Below are positions 42,447-50,906 of a stretch of 64,000 nucleotides of DNA, one piece after another. Position numbers and translations under genes: made by a program. The notes beneath the pieces were generated by a model that did no database searches, had not been told where the DNA came from, and worked only from the letters and a program-made list of their open reading frames with translations. This stretch comes from Corynebacterium minutissimum (GTDB taxonomy: Bacteria > Actinomycetota > Actinomycetes > Mycobacteriales > Mycobacteriaceae): assembly GCF_000805675.1 (NCBI RefSeq), contig NZ_JSEF01000004.1, positions 124,001 to 188,000 of the forward strand, in the 5' to 3' direction. Numbering within the stretch: position 1 is the first letter of the stretch; each line of letters opens with the position of its first letter.

Positions 42447-43370
42447 ATGGATCCCGCCGTCGCCCACGCCCACCAGTCCGCGCTGCGCTCGATTTCCCGC
42501 GTTGTCACGGAAATCGCGTCACCTACGCCAGTGGAGCAGGCGCTTGCCGACGTCTCCCGCCAACTCCGCAACGGCAACGTCATGGTCCTCACGGGCGCGG
42601 GCGTCTCAACGGAATCCGGCGTGCCGGACTACCGCGGGCCGAAAGGATCGCTCAGCCGCCACCGCCCCATGACGTACCAGGAGTTTCTCCATGATCCGGA
42701 CGCGTCGCACCGTTATTGGGCCCGCGCCTTCGTTGGCTGGCGCGTCATGCAGGCTGCACGTCCCAACCGCACGCACTATGCATTGGTGGAGCTCGAGCGC
42801 GCCGGGCTGCTGACGGGTGTGGTGACCCAGAACGTTGATGGCCTCCACGAGGAGGCAGGTCAGCGCAACCTCATTGCCCTGCACGGCGATATGCAGCACG
42901 TGGTGTGCTTGAGCTGCGAGTACGAGGAAAAGCGAGCGGATTATGATGCCCGCGCGGCCGCGGCCAACCCGGGATTTCTCGAGCGCTGGGTGGTGGACAA
43001 GGCGGACGTGAACCCCGACGGCGATGTGGCGTTGAGCCACGAAGCGGTCGCTGAATTCGTGATGCCCGGCTGCGTGCGCTGCGGCTCGCCGCGGCTCAAG
43101 CCGGACGTGGTGTACTTCGGCGAGCCCGTGCCCACGGCGAAGAAGGACGCGGCCTATGAGATGGTGGCGGCCGCCGAGTCTCTGCTGGTTGCTGGATCCT
43201 CACTGGCAGTGATGAGTGGTTTCCGTTTCGTGCTCGAGGCGCAGAAGCAGGGCAAACACGTGGCTACCATCAACGGCGGGCCCGGTCGCGCTGACGACCG
43301 CGTGGATACCCTGTGGCGCACCCAGGTGGGACCTGCGTTCGATGCGCTTCTCGATGCCCTCGACCTTTAA
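42447..43370 (+). CDS. Sir2-family NAD-dependent deacylase
   Basis: A 307-residue sirtuin. Visible motifs are TGAGVSTESGVPDYRG, TQNVDGLHEEAG, LHGDMQHV (catalytic His), and four Cys ligands (CLSC and CVRC), then LVAGSSLAV. It removes acetyl or acyl groups from lysines using NAD. The residues before 55 form an N-terminal extension. TAGAGT lies 7 bases before ATG 42447, which favours this leaderless start over GTG 42438. Confidence 0.9.
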   Translation: MDPAVAHAHQSALRSISRVVTEIASPTPVEQALADVSRQLRNGNVMVLTGAGVSTESGVPDYRGPKGSLSRHRPMTYQEFLHDPDASHRYWARAFVGWRVMQAARPNRTHYALVELERAGLLTGVVTQNVDGLHEEAGQRNLIALHGDMQHVVCLSCEYEEKRADYDARAAAANPGFLERWVVDKADVNPDGDVALSHEAVAEFVMPGCVRCGSPRLKPDVVYFGEPVPTAKKDAAYEMVAAAESLLVAGSSLAVMSGFRFVLEAQKQGKHVATINGGPGRADDRVDTLWRTQVGPAFDALLDALDL

Positions 43371-43387
43371 ACGCTTCGTCTGGCCCC

Positions 43388-44137
43388 TTAGCTCGCCGAA
43401 GCTCTAGCTTCGGCGAGCTGATCGAGGTCATCAGAAATTAACTGGCACACCCGCTTATCCATGGGCATGTCCTCGTGGCGAATGAGGGCGCGGCGGTCGA
43501 TGTCTTGGATAAAGATGTTGCGCACCTTCTGGCCGTTGAGGAAGCACGTGGTGGGAGGGACGACGACGGCGTCGGAACGCGTGGCGATGCACGTGTAGCT
43601 CACATCGTCTTCGACCTCGCTGCCGGCGACTTGTTGCATGCCGGCGGGGCCAAACCAGCCGTCGATAAGCGAGCGCACGACGTCTTCTTGGCGCTCGCTG
43701 CGGAAAAGGGGACTGGCAATGCCTCCCTGCGTCGTCCCGTGATTCGGGGAGCTGATGCACACCACGTGGTGGACGCGGTCCGCACGATCGTGCATCCGCA
43801 TCCAATACCGCGCGAGCAGCCCGCCCTGAGAATGGCCCACGAGGATGGCCTGTTCTGCCCCGGTGACGGTCAGGACGGCGTCGATGTACGCGTCTAGCTG
43901 ACGTGCTGATTCCTGAATCGGGCCGGTGGCGCGGTTGCCATAATCCGGGGCAAAGACCGCCCAGCCGTTCTCGCGCAACAGACCGGCGAGAACCTGCCAC
44001 ACGCCTTTGGTGTCACACGTTCCGTGAATGAGGATGATGGGCCAGGGTCGTTCGGCCGTGGGGCGCGCGGACCAGTCGTCTTCACACACGCCGCGGGTAC
44101 GCAATCGGGCACCGAGGGGAAGCGGGGGAGTGGACAT
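43388..44137 (-). CDS. Alpha/beta-hydrolase, lipase-like
   Basis: A 249-residue cytoplasmic hydrolase with the oxyanion region ILIHGTCDTKG, the nucleophile elbow VGHSQGG and a conserved SSPNHGTTQGG. It resembles the secreted lipase at 36636 in core motifs but has no signal peptide. Substrate unknown. TAAAAT lies 8 bases before the ATG. It is divergent from the OhrR-like regulator, and a hairpin covers its last codons. Confidence 0.82.
   Translation of the reverse strand: MSTPPLPLGARLRTRGVCEDDWSARPTAERPWPIILIHGTCDTKGVWQVLAGLLRENGWAVFAPDYGNRATGPIQESARQLDAYIDAVLTVTGAEQAILVGHSQGGLLARYWMRMHDRADRVHHVVCISSPNHGTTQGGIASPLFRSERQEDVVRSLIDGWFGPAGMQQVAGSEVEDDVSYTCIATRSDAVVVPPTTCFLNGQKVRNIFIQDIDRRALIRHEDMPMDKRVCQLISDDLDQLAEARASAS
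43390..43419. terminator. Hairpin over the end of the hydrolase gene
   Basis: AGCTCGCCGAAGCT (43390-43403) and its exact complement (43406-43419) surround 2 bases. It covers the last codons and stop of the minus-strand hydrolase and lies 19 bases after the sirtuin stop on the plus strand. On neither side is there a clear T-run. Confidence 0.65.
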
Positions 44138-44247
44138 GGCGCCTCATTTTACGCCGTGTGCCCTACCGCCACCGGCGGCATAAACGCCGACCGTTTGATT
44201 GCCGCGGCCGTCGTGCACAGAATAATCATTAAGGTATCCTCGCTGTC

Positions 44248-44673
44248 ATGTCTCTCCACCTTGAAGACCAGCTGTGCTTTTCGCTGTACCGAGCCGCGCG
44301 TTCGGTGATCCGTTCTTATGCCCCGTTGCTCGAGGAGCTCGGAATTACGTACCAGCAGTACCTCATGCTCATGATCCTGTGGGATAGCGAGGAGCCGGTG
44401 ACCCTGGAATCCATGGAGAAGCGCCTCCAGCCAGAGTCTGGCACCTTTGAGGGCCTGGTGCAGGGCTTGGAAGAATCCGGTCTCGCTACCGTCGAGGATG
44501 GCACGGTCACTATCACTCAAAAGGGTATTGACTTGAAGCCGCGCGCCGTGTGCATCCCAGAGACCATCCTCAACGAGTACCGCAAGTCCGGTGTGGACCT
44601 CGTGGAGTTCCGCGAGTCCTTGGAAATCGTGCGCGAAGCCGGTGAGGCTTCCAAGATGGAGTATCCCAACTAG
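44248..44673 (+). CDS. MarR-family regulator, OhrR-like
   Basis: A 141-residue winged-helix regulator. Near the N-terminus it has LEDQLCFSLYRAAR, which matches the OhrR pattern where the Cys senses organic peroxides. The DNA-binding part follows (LEELGITYQQYLMLMILWDSEEPVTLESMEKRL). OhrR normally regulates an adjacent ohr gene, but none lies in this window; the divergent neighbour is a hydrolase. TATCCT stands 7 bases before the ATG. Confidence 0.85.
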   Translation: MSLHLEDQLCFSLYRAARSVIRSYAPLLEELGITYQQYLMLMILWDSEEPVTLESMEKRLQPESGTFEGLVQGLEESGLATVEDGTVTITQKGIDLKPRAVCIPETILNEYRKSGVDLVEFRESLEIVREAGEASKMEYPN

Positions 44674-44683
44674 ACTGGCCGGC

Positions 44684-46087
44684 ATGACCGACCTGCAGCA
44701 TGCCCACTCCGTCACCGAGGCGGTTAACCGCCTCTGCGAGCTCTATGAAAGCTCCTGTGAGCTGGCGCGAGAAGCGCTGGCCTCGGGGGACCATGACGCC
44801 TACCGCCACGTGGTCTACCCCAAGATCATCGTGCAGGTCCGCGAATGGACCCCCATCGACCGTTCCGAGCCCTTTGGTTACGTGGACCAGGAGGGGCGCT
44901 ATTCGGCGGTTATTTCCAAACCGTGGCTCATCCGCGGCTACCTGCTTGAGCAGCTCACCAGGCTGACCAGCAATTATCCGTGCGATATATACGTGGGCCA
45001 GTCGGACGAACGCATCCCACCGGAGTACATTCGGGGCGCCGGCCCTTTGCCTGAGAATCGTGGAGAGATTCCCCGCCCTACCTTGGATGCGGTGCACGAT
45101 GGCATCGTCGACGGCGCGTGGAAGGCTTTCCACGGCAAGGAGAAGCCGCTTTTCCACTTCGGCCCGCAGCGCTTCGACATTGCATGCGCCCGCATTGAGC
45201 ACTACACGGGCATCGAGGTGAATTCGGTGCAGAAGTACATCCTGTTCACCAACTACGCCATGCACACCACCGAGTTCGTCAAGTTCGGCCTGCGCGAGCT
45301 GGCGCGGGAGGATTCGCGCTACACGGCGCTGGTGTTGCCGACAGGTGAGACGATTCATCCTAATGACGCCGTGCTTCTCGACGTCGACGAGCTTACCCTC
45401 ACCTCGCGCTACCAAATGCCGCGTTTTGATCTCATCACCGCGGGCGGCGATGGCATCACGATGATCAATATCGGCGTCGGCCCCTCGAATGCGAAGACCA
45501 TCACGGACTGCCTCGCGGTGCTGCGCCCAGAGGCGTGGATCATGATTGGTCACTGCGCAGGCCTCGATGGCCGCATGCGCATCGGTGACCTCATCCTGGG
45601 CAACGCCTACCAGCGCGAGGACCATATCCTCGACGGCATCGTCGCGGCCGGCAACCCGATTCCCGCCATCCCGGAAATCCAGCGCATGCTGGAAGCCTCG
45701 GTGGAGGAAGTGTATGGCGAAGATAATTCGCTCATGCGCACCGGCACGGTGCTCTCCACCGATGATCGCAACTGGGAATGGCGCACCTCCCGCGACTTGT
45801 GGGAGTGGCTGCGCCACTCCACCGCCGTGGCGGTAGATATGGAATCCTGCACTCTGGCTGCTAACGGCTACCGCTACCGCATTCCGTACGGCACGCTGCT
45901 GTCGGTATCCGATCTACCTTTGCATGCAGTGCCCAAGCTTCCTGCCCAAGCGCAGGCCTTTTATTCCAATTCCAAGGAGGCGCACGTGATGTGCGCGGTG
46001 CGCGCGGTGGAGGCTTTGGCGGAGAATCCGGAACGCCTGCGCACCCGCAAGTTGCGCCGAACGGTAGCGGAGGTTCCGTTCCGCTAA
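44684..46087 (+). CDS. amn: AMP nucleosidase
   Basis: Splits AMP to adenine and ribose 5-phosphate. The 467-residue length and two-part build fit Amn: an N-terminal regulatory part (about 1-190), then a nucleoside phosphorylase-like catalytic domain with GVGPSNAKTITDCLAVL, MIGHCAGLDGRMRIGD and the late AVDMESCTLAANGYR segment that binds ribose. TAGACT, overlapping the OhrR-like stop, lies 7 bases before ATG 44684. With the next gene, a phosphoribosyltransferase, it points to purine salvage. Confidence 0.93.
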   Translation: MTDLQHAHSVTEAVNRLCELYESSCELAREALASGDHDAYRHVVYPKIIVQVREWTPIDRSEPFGYVDQEGRYSAVISKPWLIRGYLLEQLTRLTSNYPCDIYVGQSDERIPPEYIRGAGPLPENRGEIPRPTLDAVHDGIVDGAWKAFHGKEKPLFHFGPQRFDIACARIEHYTGIEVNSVQKYILFTNYAMHTTEFVKFGLRELAREDSRYTALVLPTGETIHPNDAVLLDVDELTLTSRYQMPRFDLITAGGDGITMINIGVGPSNAKTITDCLAVLRPEAWIMIGHCAGLDGRMRIGDLILGNAYQREDHILDGIVAAGNPIPAIPEIQRMLEASVEEVYGEDNSLMRTGTVLSTDDRNWEWRTSRDLWEWLRHSTAVAVDMESCTLAANGYRYRIPYGTLLSVSDLPLHAVPKLPAQAQAFYSNSKEAHVMCAVRAVEALAENPERLRTRKLRRTVAEVPFR

Positions 46088-46140
46088 GGGAGATGATTAG
46101 ACTGAGGGAAATGAAAAATCTGGCGAAGGAGACCTAGACA

Positions 46141-46656
46141 ATGAGCACCCCGGAATGGTGGAACCCGGAACGCGAAAACCTAACGTGGGAGGTCTTCGGC
46201 GAGGCTAGCCGCTACCTGTCCCAGGAGATTGTGGATTCGGGCTGGTTCCCGGACCTCATCGTTGGCGTTGCCCGTGGTGGCCTCATCCCGGCCGGTGCCA
46301 TTGGCTACGCCATCGGCGTGAAGGAAATGGGTGCTATCAACGTGGAGTTCTACACCGATATCGGTGAAACCCTCCCGGAGCCCATCCTGCTCAACCCGCA
46401 GCTGGATACGGACTCGCTCAAGGACAAGAAGGTTCTCGTCGTCGATGACGTGGCTGACTCCGGCAAGACCCTCGACCTTGTGGTCAACCTCCTGGAGCAA
46501 ACGGCCTCCGAGGTCAAGTCCGCCGTTATCTACACCAAGCCCACCACGATCTTCGAGCCGGACTTTTCTTGGAAGAAGACTGACCAGTGGATTAACTTCG
46601 CCTGGTCCGTCCTTCCGGTCATCACGCGCGATGGCTCTTACAAGGAAGGTCATTAA
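46141..46656 (+). CDS. Purine-type phosphoribosyltransferase
   Basis: A 171-residue type I phosphoribosyltransferase. The PRPP-binding loop is KVLVVDDVADSGKTLDL and an earlier VGVARGGLIPAGAIG is the PPi loop. Its size and the FYTDIGETLPEP stretch suit the xanthine/hypoxanthine (Gpt-like) class. A ribosome-binding site GAAGGAGA precedes the ATG. The stop overlaps the SulP start (TAATG), so the transporter and enzyme are made together, suggesting that the transporter might bring in the enzyme's base. Confidence 0.88.
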   Translation: MSTPEWWNPERENLTWEVFGEASRYLSQEIVDSGWFPDLIVGVARGGLIPAGAIGYAIGVKEMGAINVEFYTDIGETLPEPILLNPQLDTDSLKDKKVLVVDDVADSGKTLDLVVNLLEQTASEVKSAVIYTKPTTIFEPDFSWKKTDQWINFAWSVLPVITRDGSYKEGH

Positions 46657-48110
46657 TGCCAGAAGCCTCCGCCGGAACTTTCCGCGCGGCCTTCAGCTCG
46701 CCCGCCCGCTTCCGCAAGGAGGTGTTTGGCGGGCTTGCTGTTGCGCTAGCCCTGATTCCGGAAGTCTTAAGTTTCTCCATCCTCGCCGGTCTTGATCCCA
46801 AGGTGGGACTCTTCGCCTCCGTCATCATGGCGATGTCCATCGCGATTACAGGTGGCCGTCCGGCCATGGTTTCGGCCGCGGCGGGATCCGTCGCCGTGGT
46901 CATCGCGCCCCTGGCACATGAGCATGGCCTGCACTACGTCCTCGTCACCATCTGGATGGCGGGAATTCTGCAGGTGGTGATGGCGCTGCTGGGCGTCGCT
47001 AAGCTCATGCGTTTCATTCCACGCAGCGTCATGCTGGGATTCGTCAACGCCCTGGGCATCCTCATGTTTACCGCGCAGCTGTCCCACCTGTGGAATGTGC
47101 CGTGGCTGGTCTATGCGCTCGTGGCGCTGGGCCTGGTCATCATGGTGGTGTGGCCGCGGATTACGACCGTGGTGCCCGCTCCACTCGTGGCGATTCTTGT
47201 TGTCAGCGTGCTCACCGCGCTGTGTGGTTGGGACGTTCCAGACGTGGCGGACCAGGGCGAGCTGCCCACGTCCTTGCCTGGTTTTGTCATTCCGGATGTG
47301 CCGTGGACGATGGACACGCTCATGCTGTGTCTGCCCTATGCGCTGGGAGTGGCGCTGGTGGGGCTCATGGAGTCCCTGCTCACCGCCAAGCTTGTCGACG
47401 ACCTCACGGATACCCATTCCGACAAGACCCGCGAATCCGTGGGCCAGGGCATCGGTAATATGCTGGCGGCCGCGATTGGTGGCATGGGCGTGTGCGCGAT
47501 GATTGGTCAGACCATGATCAACGTCAAGGAATCCCAGGCACGCACGCGCTTGTCGACGTTCCTCGCCGGCGTCTTCCTCCTTATCCTCATCCTCGTGCTG
47601 GGCGATACCGTGGGGCGCATTCCTATGGCCGCGCTCGTAGCGGTCATGTTCATGGTGTCCTTCCACACGGTGGATTGGCATTCGGTGCGCACTCTGCATC
47701 GTATGCCTTTGAGTGAGACCGTCGTCATGCTCGTGACGGTGATCGGGACCTTGGCCACGAATAACTTGGCCGTCGGTGTGATCCTCGGCGTCCTCACCGC
47801 CACGGTGGCCTTTGCGCGCCGCGTGGCGCACCTAGTGTCGGTGGAGCTGGAAGGCAACGTCTACACCGTGCGCGGCCAGCTCTTCTTCGCTTCTTCCAAC
47901 GATCTGGTCTACGCCTTTGATTACACCCTGCCGGTGAAGGAGGTCATCGTGGACTTTAGTCGGGCCGATATTTGGGACGCGTCGACCGTGGCGGTACTCG
48001 ACTCCGTGGAGAGTAAATACGCTGCGCGCGGGGTCACGGTGTCCTTCCGTGGGCTGGATGTGGCGAATGAGCAACGCTACCGCCGTCTCAGCCAGGGGTT
48101 GCGGAAATAG
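46656..48110 (+). CDS. SulP-family anion permease with STAS domain
   Basis: A 484-residue transporter with about 12 membrane helices (residues 20-390), the family's segments IPEVLSFSILAGLDPKVGLFAS and GRPAMVSAAAGSVAVV, and a cytoplasmic STAS domain (about 395-480, EVIVDFSRADIWDASTVAVLDSV). SulP proteins carry sulfate, bicarbonate or dicarboxylates. Its coupling with a phosphoribosyltransferase gene is unexpected and might hint at a different substrate, but the sequence does not show one. Confidence 0.88.
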   Translation: MPEASAGTFRAAFSSPARFRKEVFGGLAVALALIPEVLSFSILAGLDPKVGLFASVIMAMSIAITGGRPAMVSAAAGSVAVVIAPLAHEHGLHYVLVTIWMAGILQVVMALLGVAKLMRFIPRSVMLGFVNALGILMFTAQLSHLWNVPWLVYALVALGLVIMVVWPRITTVVPAPLVAILVVSVLTALCGWDVPDVADQGELPTSLPGFVIPDVPWTMDTLMLCLPYALGVALVGLMESLLTAKLVDDLTDTHSDKTRESVGQGIGNMLAAAIGGMGVCAMIGQTMINVKESQARTRLSTFLAGVFLLILILVLGDTVGRIPMAALVAVMFMVSFHTVDWHSVRTLHRMPLSETVVMLVTVIGTLATNNLAVGVILGVLTATVAFARRVAHLVSVELEGNVYTVRGQLFFASSNDLVYAFDYTLPVKEVIVDFSRADIWDASTVAVLDSVESKYAARGVTVSFRGLDVANEQRYRRLSQGLRK

Positions 48111-48122
48111 TAGGCGCAGCTT

Positions 48123-48177
48123 AGGTAAAGCTGTCCCAAAAACTGTTATGAAGTGCGAATTTGCTAAAGCTTACCTT
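48123..48177. promoter_or_regulatory. DtxR-half-site-like elements upstream of ferritin
   Basis: AGGTAAAGC (48123-48131) and GCTTACCT (48169-48176) are near-inverted copies and each matches 6 to 7 bases of one arm of the DtxR box. Neither is a full 19-base box. Together they might mark an activating site. Confidence 0.35.
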
Positions 48178-48241
48178 GCTAGCGCGGGCGGAGTTTTTCT
48201 GTATTGTGGGTAACACAAAACGCACGAAAGGAATGACTCTC

Positions 48242-48724
48242 ATGGATGAGAAACTGCAAACGCTCCTTAACGCCCAGGTCAACAACGAGCATGGCGCGGC
48301 CCTGATTTACACTCAGCTGGCCTATGAGATGGACAACCTGTCCTTCCCGGGCATGCGCGATTGGTTCTTCAAGCAGGCAGAGGAAGAGCGCGAGCACGCG
48401 CAGAAGTTTGCTGAGCACCTGCTGGACCGTGGCTACCGCGTCGAGCTGGAGGATATCCAGGTGGGCTCCGTCAAGGCAGCTACTCCGCTCGATGCCTTCG
48501 AGGCCTCCCTCGCGCATGAACAGAAGGTCTCGGAGCAGATCCGGGAGATTGCCCGCACTGCGGATGCCGCTGGCGATCTCGATTCCCGCGCCCTCATCAA
48601 CTGGTTCCTCGATGAACAGGTGGAGGAAGAGGCCAGCGTGTCTGAGGTTATCGACCAGCTGAAGCTGGTGGGCAACGATGGCTCCGGCCTCCTGCGCATC
48701 GATAGCTCGCTGGCAGAACGGTAA
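48242..48724 (+). CDS. ftn: Ferritin
   Basis: A 160-residue four-helix iron-storage protein. The ferroxidase ligands are in NNEHGAALIYTQLA, FKQAEEEREHAQKF and FLDEQVEEEASVSE, although the first helix has His-Gly where many have Glu-x-x. The start at 48242 (MDEKLQ) is preferred over ATG 48233 because GAAAGGA ends 9 bases before it. In C. glutamicum ftn is activated by the iron regulator DtxR; AGGTAAAGC (48123-48131) and GCTTACCT (48169-48176) upstream resemble DtxR half-sites. Confidence 0.92.
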   Translation: MDEKLQTLLNAQVNNEHGAALIYTQLAYEMDNLSFPGMRDWFFKQAEEEREHAQKFAEHLLDRGYRVELEDIQVGSVKAATPLDAFEASLAHEQKVSEQIREIARTADAAGDLDSRALINWFLDEQVEEEASVSEVIDQLKLVGNDGSGLLRIDSSLAER

Positions 48725-48745
48725 CGAAGCCATATAGTTTGAACG

Positions 48746-48787
48746 AATTCTCCCACAGCCCTCGCGGTTGATGGGAGAATTTCTTGT
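48746..48787 (+). terminator. Terminator after ferritin
   Basis: AATTCTCCCA (48746-48755) pairs with TGGGAGAATT (48772-48781) around a 16-base loop and is followed by TCTTG. It ends right before the next gene's ATG at 48788. Confidence 0.75.
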
Positions 48788-49195
48788 ATGACTAACACGC
48801 GGCTGATGCTTCTAGGCGGTGCCCTCGCCGGGCTGGCAATGGCACTGGTGGGTGGTATCTGGCTAGCCGCGACTAATGTGGCGCTGGGGACCTTCTTTTT
48901 TGCGTTGGCACTTATGTTGGGCCCGTTCCTCGGCGTGGCTCTGTTGGTATGTGCTGCGGCGGCGTCGACCGCGCTGAGCCGCTCTCTGTTTAGCGTCGGA
49001 GGATTGTTCCTGGTGGGGGCAATCTCCACCCTGGGCGCGCTGCCGTGGGGCCGCGTGAGTGTCTCGCTGCCGCTCTTCATCGTTGGCACGCTGACTGGTG
49101 CGGTGGCGGTGTGGCTACACTGGGCGCATGGCCACTCTGCTCTTCGATCTGTACGGCGTGCTCATGCGCTCAGCCACGCCCGCCGGGCACGCTGA
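48788..49195 (+). CDS. Small membrane protein of unknown function
   Basis: A 135-residue protein with four hydrophobic helices (about 7-28, 32-57, 68-88 and 95-113) and an Arg/His/Ala-rich C-terminal tail. I recognise no family. It begins immediately after the ferritin terminator, and the end of the frame overlaps the next gene's start. Confidence 0.6.
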   Translation: MTNTRLMLLGGALAGLAMALVGGIWLAATNVALGTFFFALALMLGPFLGVALLVCAAAASTALSRSLFSVGGLFLVGAISTLGALPWGRVSVSLPLFIVGTLTGAVAVWLHWAHGHSALRSVRRAHALSHARRAR

Positions 49196-49706
49196 GCTTG
49201 AAGATTACGTCCGCCCGGTCAACCCGGATCACTTTTGGTCCACGTATGAGGAGTTTCGCCCAGCCTATGATGCAGGGCACCTGAGTGATTCGCAGTATTG
49301 GGGCCGCATTCGTGCCCTGACGGATCTTGCGCCTTTCGACGTCTCCCAGGCGGTGGAGCTAGATACGGAGCACCTGCTGGAGGCCGACGAAGAGATGGTG
49401 GACCTTGTCCTGAGGTTCATCGGGGAGGGCCACAGCGTTGGTATCCTCTCCAACGTTCCCGCGGCATTGGGGGCGAAGGTCCGTGCGTCGCAGCCTTGGT
49501 TGGAGGAGTGTGCCGCCGTGACGTTGAGCTGCGATATCGGCGTGGCGAAGCCCGACCCGGAGGCCTATCACGTGGCTGTCGATGCCCTCGGCGCCCAAGC
49601 CAAGGACACCTACTTCTTCGATGACCGCCCGGACTTTGTCGCGGGCGCACAGCGCGTCGGGCTGAATGCACATCTTTTTACCGGCCCCGATTCGGTGCGT
49701 TTTTAG
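49128..49706 (+). CDS. HAD-superfamily hydrolase
   Basis: A 192-residue HAD protein. Motif I is LLFDLYGVLM, with Tyr in place of the second Asp of DxD, which argues against a normal phosphatase; motif II is ILSNVP, motif III Lys lies in GVAKPDPEAY and motif IV is YFFDDRPDFVAGA. DxYGV-type motifs occur in the dehalogenase branch. The start at ATG 49128, inside the preceding membrane protein's frame, has TACACT 6 bases before it. Confidence 0.82.
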   Translation: MATLLFDLYGVLMRSATPAGHAELEDYVRPVNPDHFWSTYEEFRPAYDAGHLSDSQYWGRIRALTDLAPFDVSQAVELDTEHLLEADEEMVDLVLRFIGEGHSVGILSNVPAALGAKVRASQPWLEECAAVTLSCDIGVAKPDPEAYHVAVDALGAQAKDTYFFDDRPDFVAGAQRVGLNAHLFTGPDSVRF

Positions 49707-49777
49707 CGCGCAATCGACATGTGGGATCGCCAACGCCGCGGAAGGCCCTGTGGGCGTCCGCGTGGCGTGGCTGTGGT

Positions 49778-50854
49778 CTAGCCGGGTTTGTCTGGTCCCC
49801 GTGCTGTAGCTTGCTGGGCTTGTTGATACGCTGCCTGGGCGGTGATTGGTTCTCCCCAGGGCGGAATGTAGTCCACCTCGCCGCGGAGGCGGAAGACGTA
49901 GCCGGCTCCGGTGGGTTTATCCGGGTCATCATCATTAACCCCGTTGTGATAAGCACACAACATGGTCAGATTCGGCGGGTTGGTAGCCCCACCGGCTTTC
50001 CACGGCACTAGGTGGTGCACGTGGGCATAATCAGCAGGTTTGTTACATCCCTTCCTGGCACAGGTGGGGTGCTCGGCACTGGCCATCATGCGCTGCTCGA
50101 ACCCGGCAAGGCGTTTCATGCGATGCAGCCATACCGGCCCGATGGTGGGGTGGATGAGAGTGACGTAGCCGATCTCGGCAAACTTGTAGTTCAGAAACTG
50201 CGTGCCAGTCATACGGCCACCGTTGGTGAGCTCGAGGATGATGTCGTCACCGTCGCCGGAGATAATCTTGTCGAGCTTGTCCAATGTAACGACCACGCTG
50301 GTGAGGACAGCTGGTTTGGTACCGCCGTGAGATTTACTGAAGAAAACGTGCCTGGAAGCGTCAAGCAAGTTTTTCTGGTTGATGGATTCCAACACGCCAC
50401 GCATCTCGGTGACGGTCATGGGGTCATCGGTAATCGTGAGTGAATGCGGGCCTTCCGAGCGGTAGGTCATGCGTACCCCCGGGGTGGGGATACGTTTGGG
50501 CTTGAGCTCTTTGAGCCGTTTGGCCGCCACAGCTGGGATGCTCGATGCTGGTGTACCGGCGAGCTTTACACGCAAGTTCCACGCGTGCAGCTGGTTCTTC
50601 AGTTTCTTCGTGTAAGACTCAATCAGGCTCAGCGTGGCCAGATCATGGTGTTGTTCGGCGACTCGGCTACGGGCAGTGCGTTGTTTGCCCGTGAATTTCG
50701 TGGCGCCGAAGTAAATGTGGTTTAAACGTGCCAGCTCGGCGGCATCGGCAGGTGCAGCGCCGAGTGCGCGTAAACGTTTCTCGCCTCCTACCGCTTGCTC
50801 CACCAACGTGATCCCCGAGTTGCGGTAGGAGAAATAGGTCTCTAAATCCCCCAT
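49778..50854 (-). CDS. HNH endonuclease-domain protein (DUF222-like)
   Basis: A 358-residue protein. The C-terminal HNH motif reads CARKGCNKPADYAHVHHLVPWKAGGATNPPNLTMLCAYHNGVNDD (two CxxC-like pairs and the HH of the active site). The long N-terminal part is of the type found in the DUF222/13E12-repeat families that occur in many copies in actinobacterial chromosomes. Function in vivo is unclear; they are often viewed as selfish or as mobile. Start at ATG 50854 (MGDLETYF). Confidence 0.78.
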   Translation of the reverse strand: MGDLETYFSYRNSGITLVEQAVGGEKRLRALGAAPADAAELARLNHIYFGATKFTGKQRTARSRVAEQHHDLATLSLIESYTKKLKNQLHAWNLRVKLAGTPASSIPAVAAKRLKELKPKRIPTPGVRMTYRSEGPHSLTITDDPMTVTEMRGVLESINQKNLLDASRHVFFSKSHGGTKPAVLTSVVVTLDKLDKIISGDGDDIILELTNGGRMTGTQFLNYKFAEIGYVTLIHPTIGPVWLHRMKRLAGFEQRMMASAEHPTCARKGCNKPADYAHVHHLVPWKAGGATNPPNLTMLCAYHNGVNDDDPDKPTGAGYVFRLRGEVDYIPPWGEPITAQAAYQQAQQATARGPDKPG

Positions 50855-50906
50855 GGGCCAGAACACTAAAGCACCCTCACCAACCCTGCAACCGGAGAGA
50901 AAAACT

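Noticed and set aside
44570..45817. 415-codon minus-strand frame opposite amn
   Set aside because: Antisense shadow; AMP nucleosidase motifs are intact on the plus strand.
49778..50854. HNH protein as part of a restriction or phage-defence system
   Set aside because: No methyltransferase, specificity gene or defence gene adjoins it; such proteins are common single genes in actinobacteria.
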